Assembly (NCBI RefSeq): GCF_025655475.1
Contig: NZ_JAHTIK010000001.1
Span: 3,451,387-3,497,614, forward strand
DNA length: 46,228 bases
From: Kitasatospora sp. DSM 101779
GTDB taxonomy: Bacteria > Actinomycetota > Actinomycetes > Streptomycetales > Streptomycetaceae
Direction of reading: 5' to 3'
In this document: positions 35,031 to 42,867 of the stretch, piece by piece
Numbering within the stretch: the first letter of the stretch is position 1
Layout of the letters: the number at the start of each line of letters is the position of its first letter
The notes under the pieces: model-generated
Told to the model about the DNA's origin: nothing
The model's input: only the letters and a program-made list of their open reading frames with translations
Database searches by the model: none
Made by a program: the position numbers and the translations under genes

Positions 35031-35063
35031 GAAGGCCCCCGACCTGAACGGTCGGGGGCCTTC
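35031..35063. terminator. Terminator of transglycosylase gene
   Basis: Perfect 14-bp stem (35031-35044 with 35050-35063), loop TGAAC, 22 bp downstream of the minus-strand transglycosylase stop. Confidence 0.8.
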
Positions 35064-35085
35064 GGCGCACGAGGGTGCGGCAGGA

Positions 35086-35769
35086 TCAGTACCAGTGGTG
35101 GGACTGCCAGAACGACCAGGCGCCGCAGGGGCTGCCGTAGCGGCTGTTCATGTAGTTGAGACCCCACTTGATCTGGGTCGCCGGGTTGGTCTTCCAGTCG
35201 TCGCCGGCCGAGGCCATCTTCGAGCCCGGCAGCGCCTGCACCAGACCGTACGCGCCGGAGGACGCGTTGGTGGCGGTGTAGTCCCAGCCGCTCTCGCGCT
35301 TCACGATCTCGCTGAAGCAGGAGAACTGGTTGGCGTCGCCGATGATCTGGGCGGCCATCGCCTGGACCGAGCCGGCCGGGACCGCGGCGAGGGCGGTCCG
35401 CGCGGCAGCGCGGTTGGCGGCCTCTTCGTCGGCCTTGCGCTTCGCCTCTTCGGCGGCCTTGGCGGCCTTCTCCGCGTCGGCCTTGGCCTGCGCGTCGGCG
35501 GCGGCCTTCTGGCGCGCTGCCTCCTCGGCCGCCTTCTTGGCGGCCGCGTCGGCGGACACCTGCTGGGCGCTCGCCTGGCGGGCGAAGTTGTCGCTGATGG
35601 TCTGCGCCTGGGCGCCGGAGGGCACGTCGGCGAGCAGCGTGGCGCTCGCGACGTCGACCGTCTGCGTGGTCGTGCCCTCGCTGCCCGAGGCCGCGCCCAC
35701 GACCGCACCGACAGCGGTGACGGCGGTGGCGGAGGCCACAGCAACTCCCCGGACCGAGATCCGAGTCAC
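35086..35769 (-). CDS. Secreted lytic transglycosylase-like protein
   Basis: 227 aa, GTG seven bases after GGAAGGA. A signal peptide (TRISVRGVAVASATAVTAVG) leads into an Ala/Lys/Glu-rich helical region (about 60-145, repeated KAAEEAxRKA patterns) likely forming a coiled coil, then a compact SLT domain (about 148-227): FSCFSEIVKRESGWDY with the catalytic Glu, SGAYGLVQALPGSKM, and IKWGLNYMNSRYGSPCGAW. Two Cys may form a disulfide. It would cleave peptidoglycan outside the cell, as RpfA-like and SLT proteins of streptomycetes do. Transcribed alone with its own terminator. Confidence 0.9.
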   Translation of the reverse strand: MTRISVRGVAVASATAVTAVGAVVGAASGSEGTTTQTVDVASATLLADVPSGAQAQTISDNFARQASAQQVSADAAAKKAAEEAARQKAAADAQAKADAEKAAKAAEEAKRKADEEAANRAAARTALAAVPAGSVQAMAAQIIGDANQFSCFSEIVKRESGWDYTATNASSGAYGLVQALPGSKMASAGDDWKTNPATQIKWGLNYMNSRYGSPCGAWSFWQSHHWY

Positions 35770-36121
35770 ATGGTTTCCTTCCGGCGGCGACCGCGCGTGA
35801 CCGTACGGGCGCAACATGCCCCTTGCCGCTCGCCTCCGTCGGTGCTGGTCACGGGAGACACTGGCCCGACTGCCGGGCCGAGCGGACTCGGAACGGCGTG
35901 GTGAACGGGCGGCGTACGGCTCATCGGTGTTCAGTTGTGCGCCCGCCGACCGGAGTTGCCGGGCGTGATTCTGCCGTACGCGGGGCCTGACAGAACCCTC
36001 ACCATGCCGCACCGGGACGTGTCTACGCAATTCCCGGTTGCGTGGCGGATCTCACAATCTTCGCGAGCTGGGCTTTTGTCCGGAAGGTCGTCGACGACCC
36101 GTCCGATCCGATGACAGATCG
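35770..36121. other. Long 5' region of transglycosylase gene
   Basis: About 350 bp with no supported gene. Two palindromes stand out: ACGCAA-N7-TTGCGT at 36025-36043 and GGTCGTCGACGACC at 36086-36099. I searched by eye for the c-di-AMP (ydaO) riboswitch that precedes many actinobacterial cell wall hydrolase genes and did not find its conserved core. Confidence 0.45.
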
Positions 36122-36150
36122 AGGGGCCTGCCGCTATGCGGCAGGCCCCT
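36122..36150. terminator. Terminator of phoH
   Basis: Perfect 13-bp stem AGGGGCCTGCCGC/GCGGCAGGCCCCT with loop TAT, 46 bp past the minus-strand phoH stop codon. Confidence 0.8.
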
Positions 36151-36195
36151 TGACGGTCATTCATACTGATTTGTCCGCTTTTGTCGCTGCGGCAC

Positions 36196-37530
36196 CTACG
36201 GCTGGATGTCCTCCAGCATCTCGGTGACCAGGGCCGCGATCGGCGAGCGCTCCGAGCGGGTCAGCGTGATGTGGGCGAACAGCGGATGCCCCTTCAGCTT
36301 CTCCACCACCGCGACCACGCCGTCGTAGCGGCCGACCCGCAGGTTGTCCCGCTGGGCGACGTCGTGGGTGAGGACCACCCGCGAGCCCTGGCCGATCCGG
36401 GACAGCACCGTGAGCAGGACGTTCCGCTCCAGCGACTGCGCCTCGTCCACGATCACGAAGGCGTCGTGCAGCGAGCGGCCGCGGATGTGGGTGAGCGGCA
36501 GGACCTCCAGCATCCCGCGGGAGATGACCTCCTCGACCACGTCCGGGGTGGTGACCGCGGAGAGGGTGTCGAAGACGGCCTGCGCCCACGGGCCCATCTT
36601 CTCGGCCTCGCTGCCGGGCAGGTAGCCGAGCTCCTGGCCGCCGACCGCGTACAGCGGGCGGAACACCATCACCTTGCGGTGCTGCTGGCGCTCCAGCACG
36701 GCCTCCAGGCCGGCGCACAGGGCCAGGGCCGACTTGCCGGTGCCGGCCCGGCCGCCCATCGAGACGATGCCGACCTCGGGGTCGAGCAGCAGGTCGAGGG
36801 CGACCCGCTGCTCGGCGCTGCGGCCGCGCAGGCCGAACGCCTCGCGGTCGCCGCGCACCAGGCGCACCCGCCCGTCGTGGGTGACCCGGCCCAGCGCCCG
36901 GCCTCGCTCCGACTGCAGGACGAGTCCGGTGTGCACCGGCAGTTCGGCGGCGCCGTCGACGTCCACCGCGGCGTCGTGCGGCGCACCGAACAGCGCGTCG
37001 ACCTGGTCGCCGGGGACGTGCAGCTCCGTCATGCCCGTCCACCCGGAGGTGATCGCGAGCTCGGCCCGGTACTCCTCGGCGAGCAGACCGACCGAGCTGG
37101 CCTTGATCCGCAGCGGGAGGTCCTTGGAGACGACGGTGACGTCGTACCCCTCCGCCTGCAGGTTGCGGGCGACCGCCAGGATGCGGGTGTCCGCCTCGCC
37201 GCCGCCCGCGCGGTAGCCGGCCGGCAGGATCGACGGGTCGGAGTGGTTCAGCTCGACCCGGATCGTGCCGCCGAGCTCGCCGACCGGGATCGGCTCGTCG
37301 AGCCGGCCGTGGCGGATCCGGTAGTCGTCGAGGAGGCGCAGCGCCTGGCGGGCGAAGTAGCCCAGCTCCGGGTGGTGCCGCTTGGCCTCCAGCTCGGTGA
37401 CCACGACCACCGGCAGGACGACCTCGTGCTCCTCGAAGCGGGTCATGGCGAGCGGGTCCGCCAGGAGCACGCTGGTGTCGAGAACGTACGTGCGCCGGTC
37501 TGGTGTCCGGCGGCTCTTGGAACTGACCAC
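36196..37530 (-). CDS. PIN domain-PhoH ATPase (PhoH2 type)
   Basis: 444 aa, GTG five bases after GGAGG. N-terminal PIN RNase domain (about 14-150): [12 protein letters not shown], the Glu in [10 protein letters not shown], the Asp in [16 protein letters not shown], and [12 protein letters not shown]-terminal PhoH helicase-like ATPase (about 225-444): Walker [16 protein letters not shown], Walker [29 protein letters not shown]. In mycobacteria PhoH2 unwinds and cuts RNA; this actinobacterial fused form is widespread. A 17-bp palindrome lies in its promoter zone. It ends at a clear hairpin. Confidence 0.94.
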   Translation of the reverse strand: MVSSKSRRTPDRRTYVLDTSVLLADPLAMTRFEEHEVVLPVVVVTELEAKRHHPELGYFARQALRLLDDYRIRHGRLDEPIPVGELGGTIRVELNHSDPSILPAGYRAGGGEADTRILAVARNLQAEGYDVTVVSKDLPLRIKASSVGLLAEEYRAELAITSGWTGMTELHVPGDQVDALFGAPHDAAVDVDGAAELPVHTGLVLQSERGRALGRVTHDGRVRLVRGDREAFGLRGRSAEQRVALDLLLDPEVGIVSMGGRAGTGKSALALCAGLEAVLERQQHRKVMVFRPLYAVGGQELGYLPGSEAEKMGPWAQAVFDTLSAVTTPDVVEEVISRGMLEVLPLTHIRGRSLHDAFVIVDEAQSLERNVLLTVLSRIGQGSRVVLTHDVAQRDNLRVGRYDGVVAVVEKLKGHPLFAHITLTRSERSPIAALVTEMLEDIQP

Positions 37531-37599
37531 TAGGCCTCCAGAGCGGATGACCCAGCGTCACCCGCGGCTCACCGGTCCCCGCGACCCCGGTGGCCGGGG

Positions 37600-37618
37600 T
37601 ACCGGTCTGACCGGTATA
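37600..37618 (-). promoter_or_regulatory. Palindrome at the PIN-PhoH promoter
   Basis: TACCGGTCTGACCGGTA (37600-37616) has perfect 8-bp arms around one base. On the minus strand it overlaps TATACC (37618-37613), a possible -10 for the PIN-PhoH gene, about 85 bp upstream of its start. The position suits a repressor; binding protein unknown. Confidence 0.4.
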
Positions 37619-37744
37619 TGCCCCGGTGGCGGCCCCTGCATACCCCCGGGCGTGAACTCCCGGATCACAACAGGAGCACGTTTTGGGGTCTTGGCCTGCG
37701 GGTATTTCGTTTGACCCGGCGTCAGTGCCGTCCGGCCGGAGGAC

Positions 37745-38539
37745 TCAGAGGCCCATGCGTCGGTTGCGCAGCTGGAAGTCGCGCAGTGCCCGCAGGAAGT
37801 CGACCTTGCGGAAGGCCGGCCAGTACGCCTCGCAGAAGTAGAACTCGCTGTGGGCGCTCTGCCAGAGCAGGAAGCCGGAGAGCCGCTGTTCGCCCGAGGT
37901 GCGGATGACCAGGTCGGGGTCGGGCTGGCCCTTGGTGTAGAGGTGCTCGGCGATGTGCTCGACGTCGAGGATCTCGGCGAGCTGCTCGATCGAGGTGCCG
38001 CGGTCGGCGTGCTCCTGGAGCAGCGAGCGGACGGCGTCGGCGATCTCGCGGCGGCCGCCGTAGCCGATGGCGACGTTGACGGTGACGCCCTCGATGTGGG
38101 CGGTGTCGTGGGCCGCCTCCTTGAGCACCTGGGAGGTGCGCGGGGGCAGCAGGTCGAGCGCGCCGACCGGGTTGATCCGCCAGCGGCGGGCCTCGGCGAG
38201 GCCGCGGACGGCGTCCTCGATGATGCCGAGCAGCGGGACGAGCTCCTCGGCGGGCCGGGAGAGGTTGTCGGTGGAGAGCATCCACAGCGTGACGACCTTG
38301 ACGTGGGTCTCGTCGCACCAGCCGAGGAACTCGCTGATCTTGTCGGCGCCGCGCTGGTGGCCCTGGGCGGTGGTGCCGCCGGTGGCCTTCGCCCACCGGC
38401 GGTTGCCGTCGAGGATCACGCCGATGTGGCGCGGGGTGTTGTCGAGGTGGACCTCGACCCGGCGGCCGTACAGCCGGTAGGCGTTGTCCAGCAGGATCCG
38501 CAGACCCGGCGTGCGCTCGACGACATCGCGCAGACCCAT
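37745..38539 (-). CDS. uppS: Isoprenyl transferase (cis-prenyltransferase)
   Basis: 264 aa from ATG 38539, after CGAGGAAC; a longer GTG form reaching 38578 is possible. The cis-prenyltransferase landmarks are HIGVILDGNRRWAK (catalytic Asp44), the segment TLWMLSTDNLSRP, VAIGYGGRREI and DLVIRTSGEQRLSGFLLWQ (RxSGExRxS). It condenses isopentenyl diphosphate with allylic diphosphates. Streptomycetes have two such enzymes; the N-terminus (GLRDVVERTPGLRILLDNAY) resembles the short-chain Z-prenyl synthase type of mycobacteria (Rv1086 group), so the product may be Z-farnesyl or decaprenyl-length; the symbol refers to the family. It uses IspH-derived precursors. Confidence 0.92.
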   Translation of the reverse strand: MGLRDVVERTPGLRILLDNAYRLYGRRVEVHLDNTPRHIGVILDGNRRWAKATGGTTAQGHQRGADKISEFLGWCDETHVKVVTLWMLSTDNLSRPAEELVPLLGIIEDAVRGLAEARRWRINPVGALDLLPPRTSQVLKEAAHDTAHIEGVTVNVAIGYGGRREIADAVRSLLQEHADRGTSIEQLAEILDVEHIAEHLYTKGQPDPDLVIRTSGEQRLSGFLLWQSAHSEFYFCEAYWPAFRKVDFLRALRDFQLRNRRMGL

Positions 38540-38759
38540 GTTCCTCGGCCCCTCCGTGCTCGTTCGCCGCTCGCCCACCTGCTGCGGAATACCTGGCGCA
38601 GCCTACTCCGGACGTGTGCGAGGAGGTAAAGCCGCAGGTACCGATGGGGTCACGGCTTCGCCCCGGGAGCGTCCCGGGGCCGGGCGGGCCGCTCGGACAC
38701 GATCCGGTCTCCGCTTCCTTAAGCCAGCCGTAAGGCGGCGTAAAGCCGCCGCCCGCTTC
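38540..38759. other. Divergent intergenic region
   Basis: No gene between uppS and the chitinase in this stretch. GGCGGC-N5-GCCGCC at 38734-38750 is a small hairpin near the chitinase promoter. The uppS promoter could not be fixed by eye. Confidence 0.45.
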
Positions 38760-38787
38760 TTGACGCCCGGCATTGGTCTAGTCCAGC
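38760..38787 (+). promoter_or_regulatory. Chitinase promoter with DasR-like site
   Basis: TTGACG at 38760-38765 is a good -35. Just downstream, ATTGGTCTAGTCCAGC (38772-38787) matches the DasR responsive element ACTGGTCTAGACCA with its core TGGTCTAGTCCA, the element found before Streptomyces chitinase genes. DasR is the GntR-type regulator released by glucosamine-6-phosphate. The site sits between -35 and the expected -10. Confidence 0.65.
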
Positions 38788-38914
38788 TTGTGAGCGAGGG
38801 CACACCGGAGCCTTCCCCGTACCTCCGCGGCCCCAGCCGTCCCTCCCCCACGCGGAGCCGCCGCGCCCCCCACCGCGGCGGCTCCCCCTCCTCCTTCCTT
38901 CCAGGAGCCCGCCC

Positions 38915-40495
38915 ATGGCCCGTCACCTCGCGCAGCCGTCCCACCGGCGGCGCCGCTCCAAGCTCCCGGCCGCAGTCGCCGCCGGCACCACGGCCCTCGC
39001 CCTGGCCGGCGCCGGCCTGGCGCTGACCGCCGGCGGGGCCGGCGCCGCCGTCGGCAACCTGGTCACCAACGGCGGTTTCGAGGCCGGCAACCTGTCCGGC
39101 TGGACCTGCACCGGCACCGCGAGTGCCGCCTCTTCCCCGGTGCACGCCGGCTCGTACGCGCTGAGCGCCGCACCGAGCAGCTCCGACACCGCCGAGTGCA
39201 CCCAGACCGTCAGCGTGCTGCCGAACACCAGCTACACCCTGGCCGGCTTCGTGCAGGGCCCGTACGTCTACCTCGGCGCCCGCGGCACCGGTTCGACCGA
39301 CCCGTCGACCTGGTCCAGCCTCAGCAGCTGGAACCAGCTGTCCACCACCTTCACCACCGGCGCGAGCACCAACAGCATCACGCTGTACGTGCACGGCTGG
39401 TACGGCCAGGGCGCCTACAACGCGGACGACATCACGCTGACCGGCCCGGGCGGCACCGCCTCCCCGAGCTCCTCGCCGACCTCGCCGAAGCCCAGCACCT
39501 CGGCCTCGCCGTCGTCCTCGCCGACCTCGTCCCCGACCTCCTCGCCGACGAGCTCGCCGACCTCCAGCCCGACCTCCTCGCCGACGCCGCCGAACGGCAA
39601 CCTGCCCAAGCACGTGCTGACCGGCTACTGGCAGAACTTCGACAACGGCGCCCCGGTGCAGAAGCTGCGCGACGTCCAGAGCGCGTACGACATCATCGCG
39701 GTCTCCTTCGCGGACGCGACGGGCACGCCCGGCGCGATCAGCTTCACCCTGGACCCGGCGCTCTCCTCTAAGCTCGGCGGCTACACCGGCGCCGACTTCA
39801 AGGCGGACATCGCCGCCAAGCACGCGGCCGGCAAGCGCGTCGTCCTCTCGGTCGGCGGCCAGAACGGCGCGATCAGCGTCGCCAACGCCTCCGCCGCGAC
39901 CAACTTCGCCAACACCGCCTACGCGCTGATCCAGCAGTACGGCTTCGACGGCGTCGACATCGACCTGGAGAACGGCGTCGACCCGACGTACATGTCGCAG
40001 GCGCTGCACACCCTGCAGTCCAAGGTCGGTGCGAACTTCGTCCTGACCATGGCCCCGGAGACCATCGGGATGTACAGCACCTCCGGTGCCTACTTCCAGC
40101 TGGCGCTCAACACCAAGGACATCCTGACGGTCGTCAACACCCAGTTCTACAACTCGGGCGGCATGAACGGCTGCGACGGCAAGGTCTACACCCAGGGCAC
40201 CGTGGACTTCATCACCGCCCAGGTCTGCACCCACATCCAGGGCGGCCTGCGGCCGGACCAGGTCGGCATCGGCGTCCCGGCGTCCAGCCAGGCGGCGGGC
40301 GGCGGCTACGTCAACTCCACCGTGGTCAACAACGCGCTGGACTGCCTCGCCACCGGCACCCACTGCGGCAGCTTCGTCCCGCCGGCGAAGTGGCCGACCA
40401 TCCGCGGCGCGATGACCTGGTCCACCAACTGGGACCTCAAGAACGGCAACGACTTCTCCACCAACGTGGGCGCCCACGCCCACGCGATGCCGTAA
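38915..40495 (+). CDS. Secreted GH18 chitinase with carbohydrate-binding module
   Basis: 526 aa, ATG after AGGAG. Signal peptide (RRRRSKLPAAVAAGTTALAL ... GGAGA, cleavage near residue 45). Residues 46-180 are a carbohydrate-binding module of the CBM4/9/16 jelly-roll type (NLVTNGGFEAGNLSGWTCTG, NTSYTLAGFVQG, WYGQGAYNADDITLTGP). A Ser/Thr/Pro linker (about 182-227) leads to a GH18 barrel: HVLTGYWQNFDNGA, KRVVLSVGGQNG, and the catalytic FDGVDIDLE ending in the acid Glu near residue 353; MAPET and WSTNWD follow. Family 18 enzymes cut chitin with retention. Its promoter has a DasR-like site, so induction by chitin breakdown products is expected. Confidence 0.95.
   Translation: MARHLAQPSHRRRRSKLPAAVAAGTTALALAGAGLALTAGGAGAAVGNLVTNGGFEAGNLSGWTCTGTASAASSPVHAGSYALSAAPSSSDTAECTQTVSVLPNTSYTLAGFVQGPYVYLGARGTGSTDPSTWSSLSSWNQLSTTFTTGASTNSITLYVHGWYGQGAYNADDITLTGPGGTASPSSSPTSPKPSTSASPSSSPTSSPTSSPTSSPTSSPTSSPTPPNGNLPKHVLTGYWQNFDNGAPVQKLRDVQSAYDIIAVSFADATGTPGAISFTLDPALSSKLGGYTGADFKADIAAKHAAGKRVVLSVGGQNGAISVANASAATNFANTAYALIQQYGFDGVDIDLENGVDPTYMSQALHTLQSKVGANFVLTMAPETIGMYSTSGAYFQLALNTKDILTVVNTQFYNSGGMNGCDGKVYTQGTVDFITAQVCTHIQGGLRPDQVGIGVPASSQAAGGGYVNSTVVNNALDCLATGTHCGSFVPPAKWPTIRGAMTWSTNWDLKNGNDFSTNVGAHAHAMP
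39467..39590 (+). repeat. Linker-coding degenerate repeat in chitinase
   Basis: Repeats of the type TCCTCGCCGACC encode an S/T/P linker (SSPTSSPTSSPTSS). The low-complexity DNA may vary in copy number between strains. Confidence 0.8.
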
Positions 40496-40545
40496 CCCGC
40501 ACGGGGCGCGCCGCCTCCTGAGGGTGGGGGCCGGCGCGTCGCTCA

Positions 40546-40580
40546 GGAGCCCGCCGTACTGCTGGGGTACGGCGGGCTCC
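40546..40580. terminator. Terminator between chitinase and prepilin peptidase
   Basis: Perfect 14-bp stem (40546-40559 with 40567-40580) with a seven-base loop, between convergent genes. Confidence 0.75.
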
Positions 40581-40621
40581 GCCCATGTCCGGGGCGCCCC
40601 CGACGGGACGCCGACCACGCG

Positions 40622-41308
40622 TCAGGCCGCGGCCAGCACCGCGAGCAGGGCGCCGGCGAGCAGCGGCGGCCCGAACGGCAGGGCGTCGCCGCGGCCCGCC
40701 CGGCGGGTCAGCAACAGCGCCGCGCCCCACACCCCGCCGAGCAGGAAGGCCGCGAAGACCCCGCCGGCCACCGCGCCCCAGCCGTACAGGCCGAGCACCG
40801 CACCGAGGCTCGGCGCCAGCTTGGCGTCGCCGAGGCCGATCGGCAGCAGCAGGGCGAGCCCGCCGTACAGCAGGCCGAGCGCCACCGCGGCCAGCAGACA
40901 GCGCAACAGCACCGCCGGCCGGTGGTCGGCGATCGGCAGCAGCACAACGGTGCCGGCGAACAGCGGCAGGGTCAGGGCGTCCGGCAGCCGCAGCACGGCC
41001 GCGTCGACGAAGCCGAGCACCACCCCGAACAGGCCCACCCAGCAGAACAGCGCGGCGCTGCCGGCGTCCGCCGCCGTGCCCAGCGCGGCGCCGACGGCGG
41101 CCGCCACCGCCTCCACCGCGCCCGGACGCGGCCCGGTCTCCGCCCGGCCGCAGCCCGCGCAGCGGCCGGTCGGCCACCTCCCCCACCTGCCCGCCGGACA
41201 GCACTGCCGCAGCGGCTCCCCGTACGGCACGGCATGGCGCACCGCGGCGGCCCGCAGCAGCGGTGCGGCGGCCAGCCCGAGCAGCGCGCCGGCCCATGGC
41301 CCGATCAT
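40622..41308 (-). CDS. A24 family prepilin peptidase
   Basis: 228 aa from ATG 41308 after AGGAGGGGGG. Integral membrane protein with about seven hydrophobic helices. The aspartic protease motifs are the Asp of GFVDAAVLRLPDALTLP and the GxGD motif in PIGLGDAKLAPS. An N-terminal Cys-rich loop (CCPAGRW ... CAGCG) corresponds to the CxxC region of full prepilin peptidases. It would process type IV prepilin-like (Tad/Flp) signal peptides at the membrane, but no pilin or Tad genes lie in the window. Confidence 0.86.
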   Translation of the reverse strand: MIGPWAGALLGLAAAPLLRAAAVRHAVPYGEPLRQCCPAGRWGRWPTGRCAGCGRAETGPRPGAVEAVAAAVGAALGTAADAGSAALFCWVGLFGVVLGFVDAAVLRLPDALTLPLFAGTVVLLPIADHRPAVLLRCLLAAVALGLLYGGLALLLPIGLGDAKLAPSLGAVLGLYGWGAVAGGVFAAFLLGGVWGAALLLTRRAGRGDALPFGPPLLAGALLAVLAAA

Positions 41309-41421
41309 CCCGTCCCCCCTCCTCGGTCCTCCCGATCCTGGCGCGATCCTCGCGCAGCCGACGCGGCCTGTGGCGTGGAACACGTGATGATCCCCGTAAC
41401 GGCGCCGTAAAGTAGGCAGGC

Positions 41422-42636
41422 ATGCAGGTCATCCAGTCCAGCAAGCTCGCCAATGTCTGCTACGACATCCGTGGCCCGGTGCTCGACGAGGCGATGCGGC
41501 TGGAGGACCAGGGCCACCGCATCCTCAAGCTGAACACCGGCAACCCGGCCGCCTTCGGCTTCGAGGCTCCGCCGGAGATCCTCCAGGACATCCTGAAGAA
41601 CCTCTCCTCCGCGCACGGCTACGGCGACTCCAAGGGCCTGCTGTCCGCCCGCCGGGCCGTGGTGATGCACTACGAGGAGCGCGGCCTGCACGGCCTGACG
41701 GTCGAGGACGTCTTCCTCGGCAACGGCGTCTCCGAGCTCATCCAGCTGGCGATGACCGCCCTGCTCGACGACGGCGACGAGGTGCTCGTCCCCGCCCCGG
41801 ACTACCCGCTGTGGACGGCCTCCGTCTCGCTGGCCGGCGGCACCGCCGTGCACTACCGCTGTGACGAGCAGTCCGAGTGGTACCCGGACCTCGCCGACAT
41901 CGAGGCCAAGGTCACCGACCGGACGCGGGCCATCGTGGTGATCAACCCGAACAACCCCACCGGTGCGGTCTACCCGCGCGAGGTGCTGGAGGGGATCGTC
42001 GAGATCGCCCGCCGGAACCGGCTGGTGGTCTACGCGGACGAGATCTACGACAAGATCCTCTACGACGACGCCGAGCACGTGCCACTGGCCACGCTCGCGC
42101 CGGACCTCTTCTGCGTCACCTTCAACGGCATGTCCAAGTCCTACCGGGTCGCGGGCTTCCGCTCCGGCTGGATGGTGCTCTCCGGCGACCGGCACCGTGC
42201 GGCCAGCTACATCGAGGGGCTCACCGTGCTCGCCTCGATGCGGCTGTGCGCCAACATGCCGGCGCAGCACGCGGTGGCCGCGGCGCTGGGCGGCCGGCAG
42301 TCGATCAAGGACCTGGTGCTGCCGGGCGGACGGCTGATGGAGTCCCGGGACACCGCCTACCGGCTGCTGAACGAGATCCCCGGCATCAGCTGCGTGAAGC
42401 CGAAGGGCGCGCTGTACGCGTTCCCGCGGCTGGACCCGCAGGTGTACAAGATCAAGGACGATGCGCAGATGGTGCTGGACCTGCTGCGGTCCCAGCGCAT
42501 CCTGGTCGTCCAGGGCACCGGCTTCAACTGGCCCGACCCGGACCACTTCCGGCTGGTCACCCTGCCCCGCCCCGAGGACATCGCCGACGCCGTGACCCGC
42601 ATCGGCGAGTTCCTGAGCGGCTACGCCCAGCCGTAG
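41422..42636 (+). CDS. alaA: PLP-dependent aminotransferase (AlaA type)
   Basis: 404 aa, class I/II fold. The N-terminus (LANVCYDIRGPVLDEAMRLE, KLNTGNPAAFGFEAPPEI) is characteristic of the AlaA glutamate-pyruvate transaminase group. PLP-binding features: VFLGNGVSELI, PAPDYPLWTAS, INPNNPTGAVY, YADEIYDKI, the Schiff-base lysine in FNGMSKSYRVAGFRSGW (about Lys239) and the carboxylate-binding Arg in FRLVTLPRPE. It makes alanine from pyruvate with glutamate as donor. TAAAGT nine bases before the ATG suggests a leaderless or short-leader transcript. The symbol is given by homology group. Confidence 0.9.
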   Translation: MQVIQSSKLANVCYDIRGPVLDEAMRLEDQGHRILKLNTGNPAAFGFEAPPEILQDILKNLSSAHGYGDSKGLLSARRAVVMHYEERGLHGLTVEDVFLGNGVSELIQLAMTALLDDGDEVLVPAPDYPLWTASVSLAGGTAVHYRCDEQSEWYPDLADIEAKVTDRTRAIVVINPNNPTGAVYPREVLEGIVEIARRNRLVVYADEIYDKILYDDAEHVPLATLAPDLFCVTFNGMSKSYRVAGFRSGWMVLSGDRHRAASYIEGLTVLASMRLCANMPAQHAVAAALGGRQSIKDLVLPGGRLMESRDTAYRLLNEIPGISCVKPKGALYAFPRLDPQVYKIKDDAQMVLDLLRSQRILVVQGTGFNWPDPDHFRLVTLPRPEDIADAVTRIGEFLSGYAQP

Positions 42637-42666
42637 CCGGCGAACGGACGCTCAGGGCCAGCCAAG

Positions 42667-42783
42667 AGGGGCGCGGGGATCTGCGCAATCCGGGATCGGT
42701 TCACCTCCCGGGTGCGGGCACTTGTGCTTGGCCCGTACCTCAAGGTGGTCCAACCCCTCATTGCGCAGTTCCCACGCGCCCCT
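42667..42783. repeat. Long-range inverted repeat, dispersed element
   Basis: Arms AGGGGCGCGGGG... at 42667-42689 and their near-complement at 42760-42783 (23-24 nt, about three mismatches or gaps) enclose about 70 bp. The arms share the GGGGCGCGGGGAACTGCGC-type core with the hairpin at 33337-33387. It lies between convergent alaA and pckG. Confidence 0.65.
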
Positions 42784-42816
42784 TGTGCCTTGCCTTTCAG
42801 AGCGAAGCGTTCGAGC

Positions 42817-42851
42817 AGCGCCGCCCCTCGGTGAGGAGGAGGGGCGGCGCT
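42817..42851. terminator. Terminator of pckG
   Basis: 13-bp stem AGCGCCGCCCCTC/GAGGGGCGGCGCT with nine-base loop, 17 bp past the pckG stop codon on the minus strand. Confidence 0.75.
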
Positions 42852-42867
42852 CCCTCAAACCCGGGCC

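Noticed and set aside
35770..36121. c-di-AMP (ydaO) riboswitch upstream of the secreted transglycosylase
   Set aside because: The conserved core sequences of that riboswitch are not visible on the minus strand; only simple palindromes are present.
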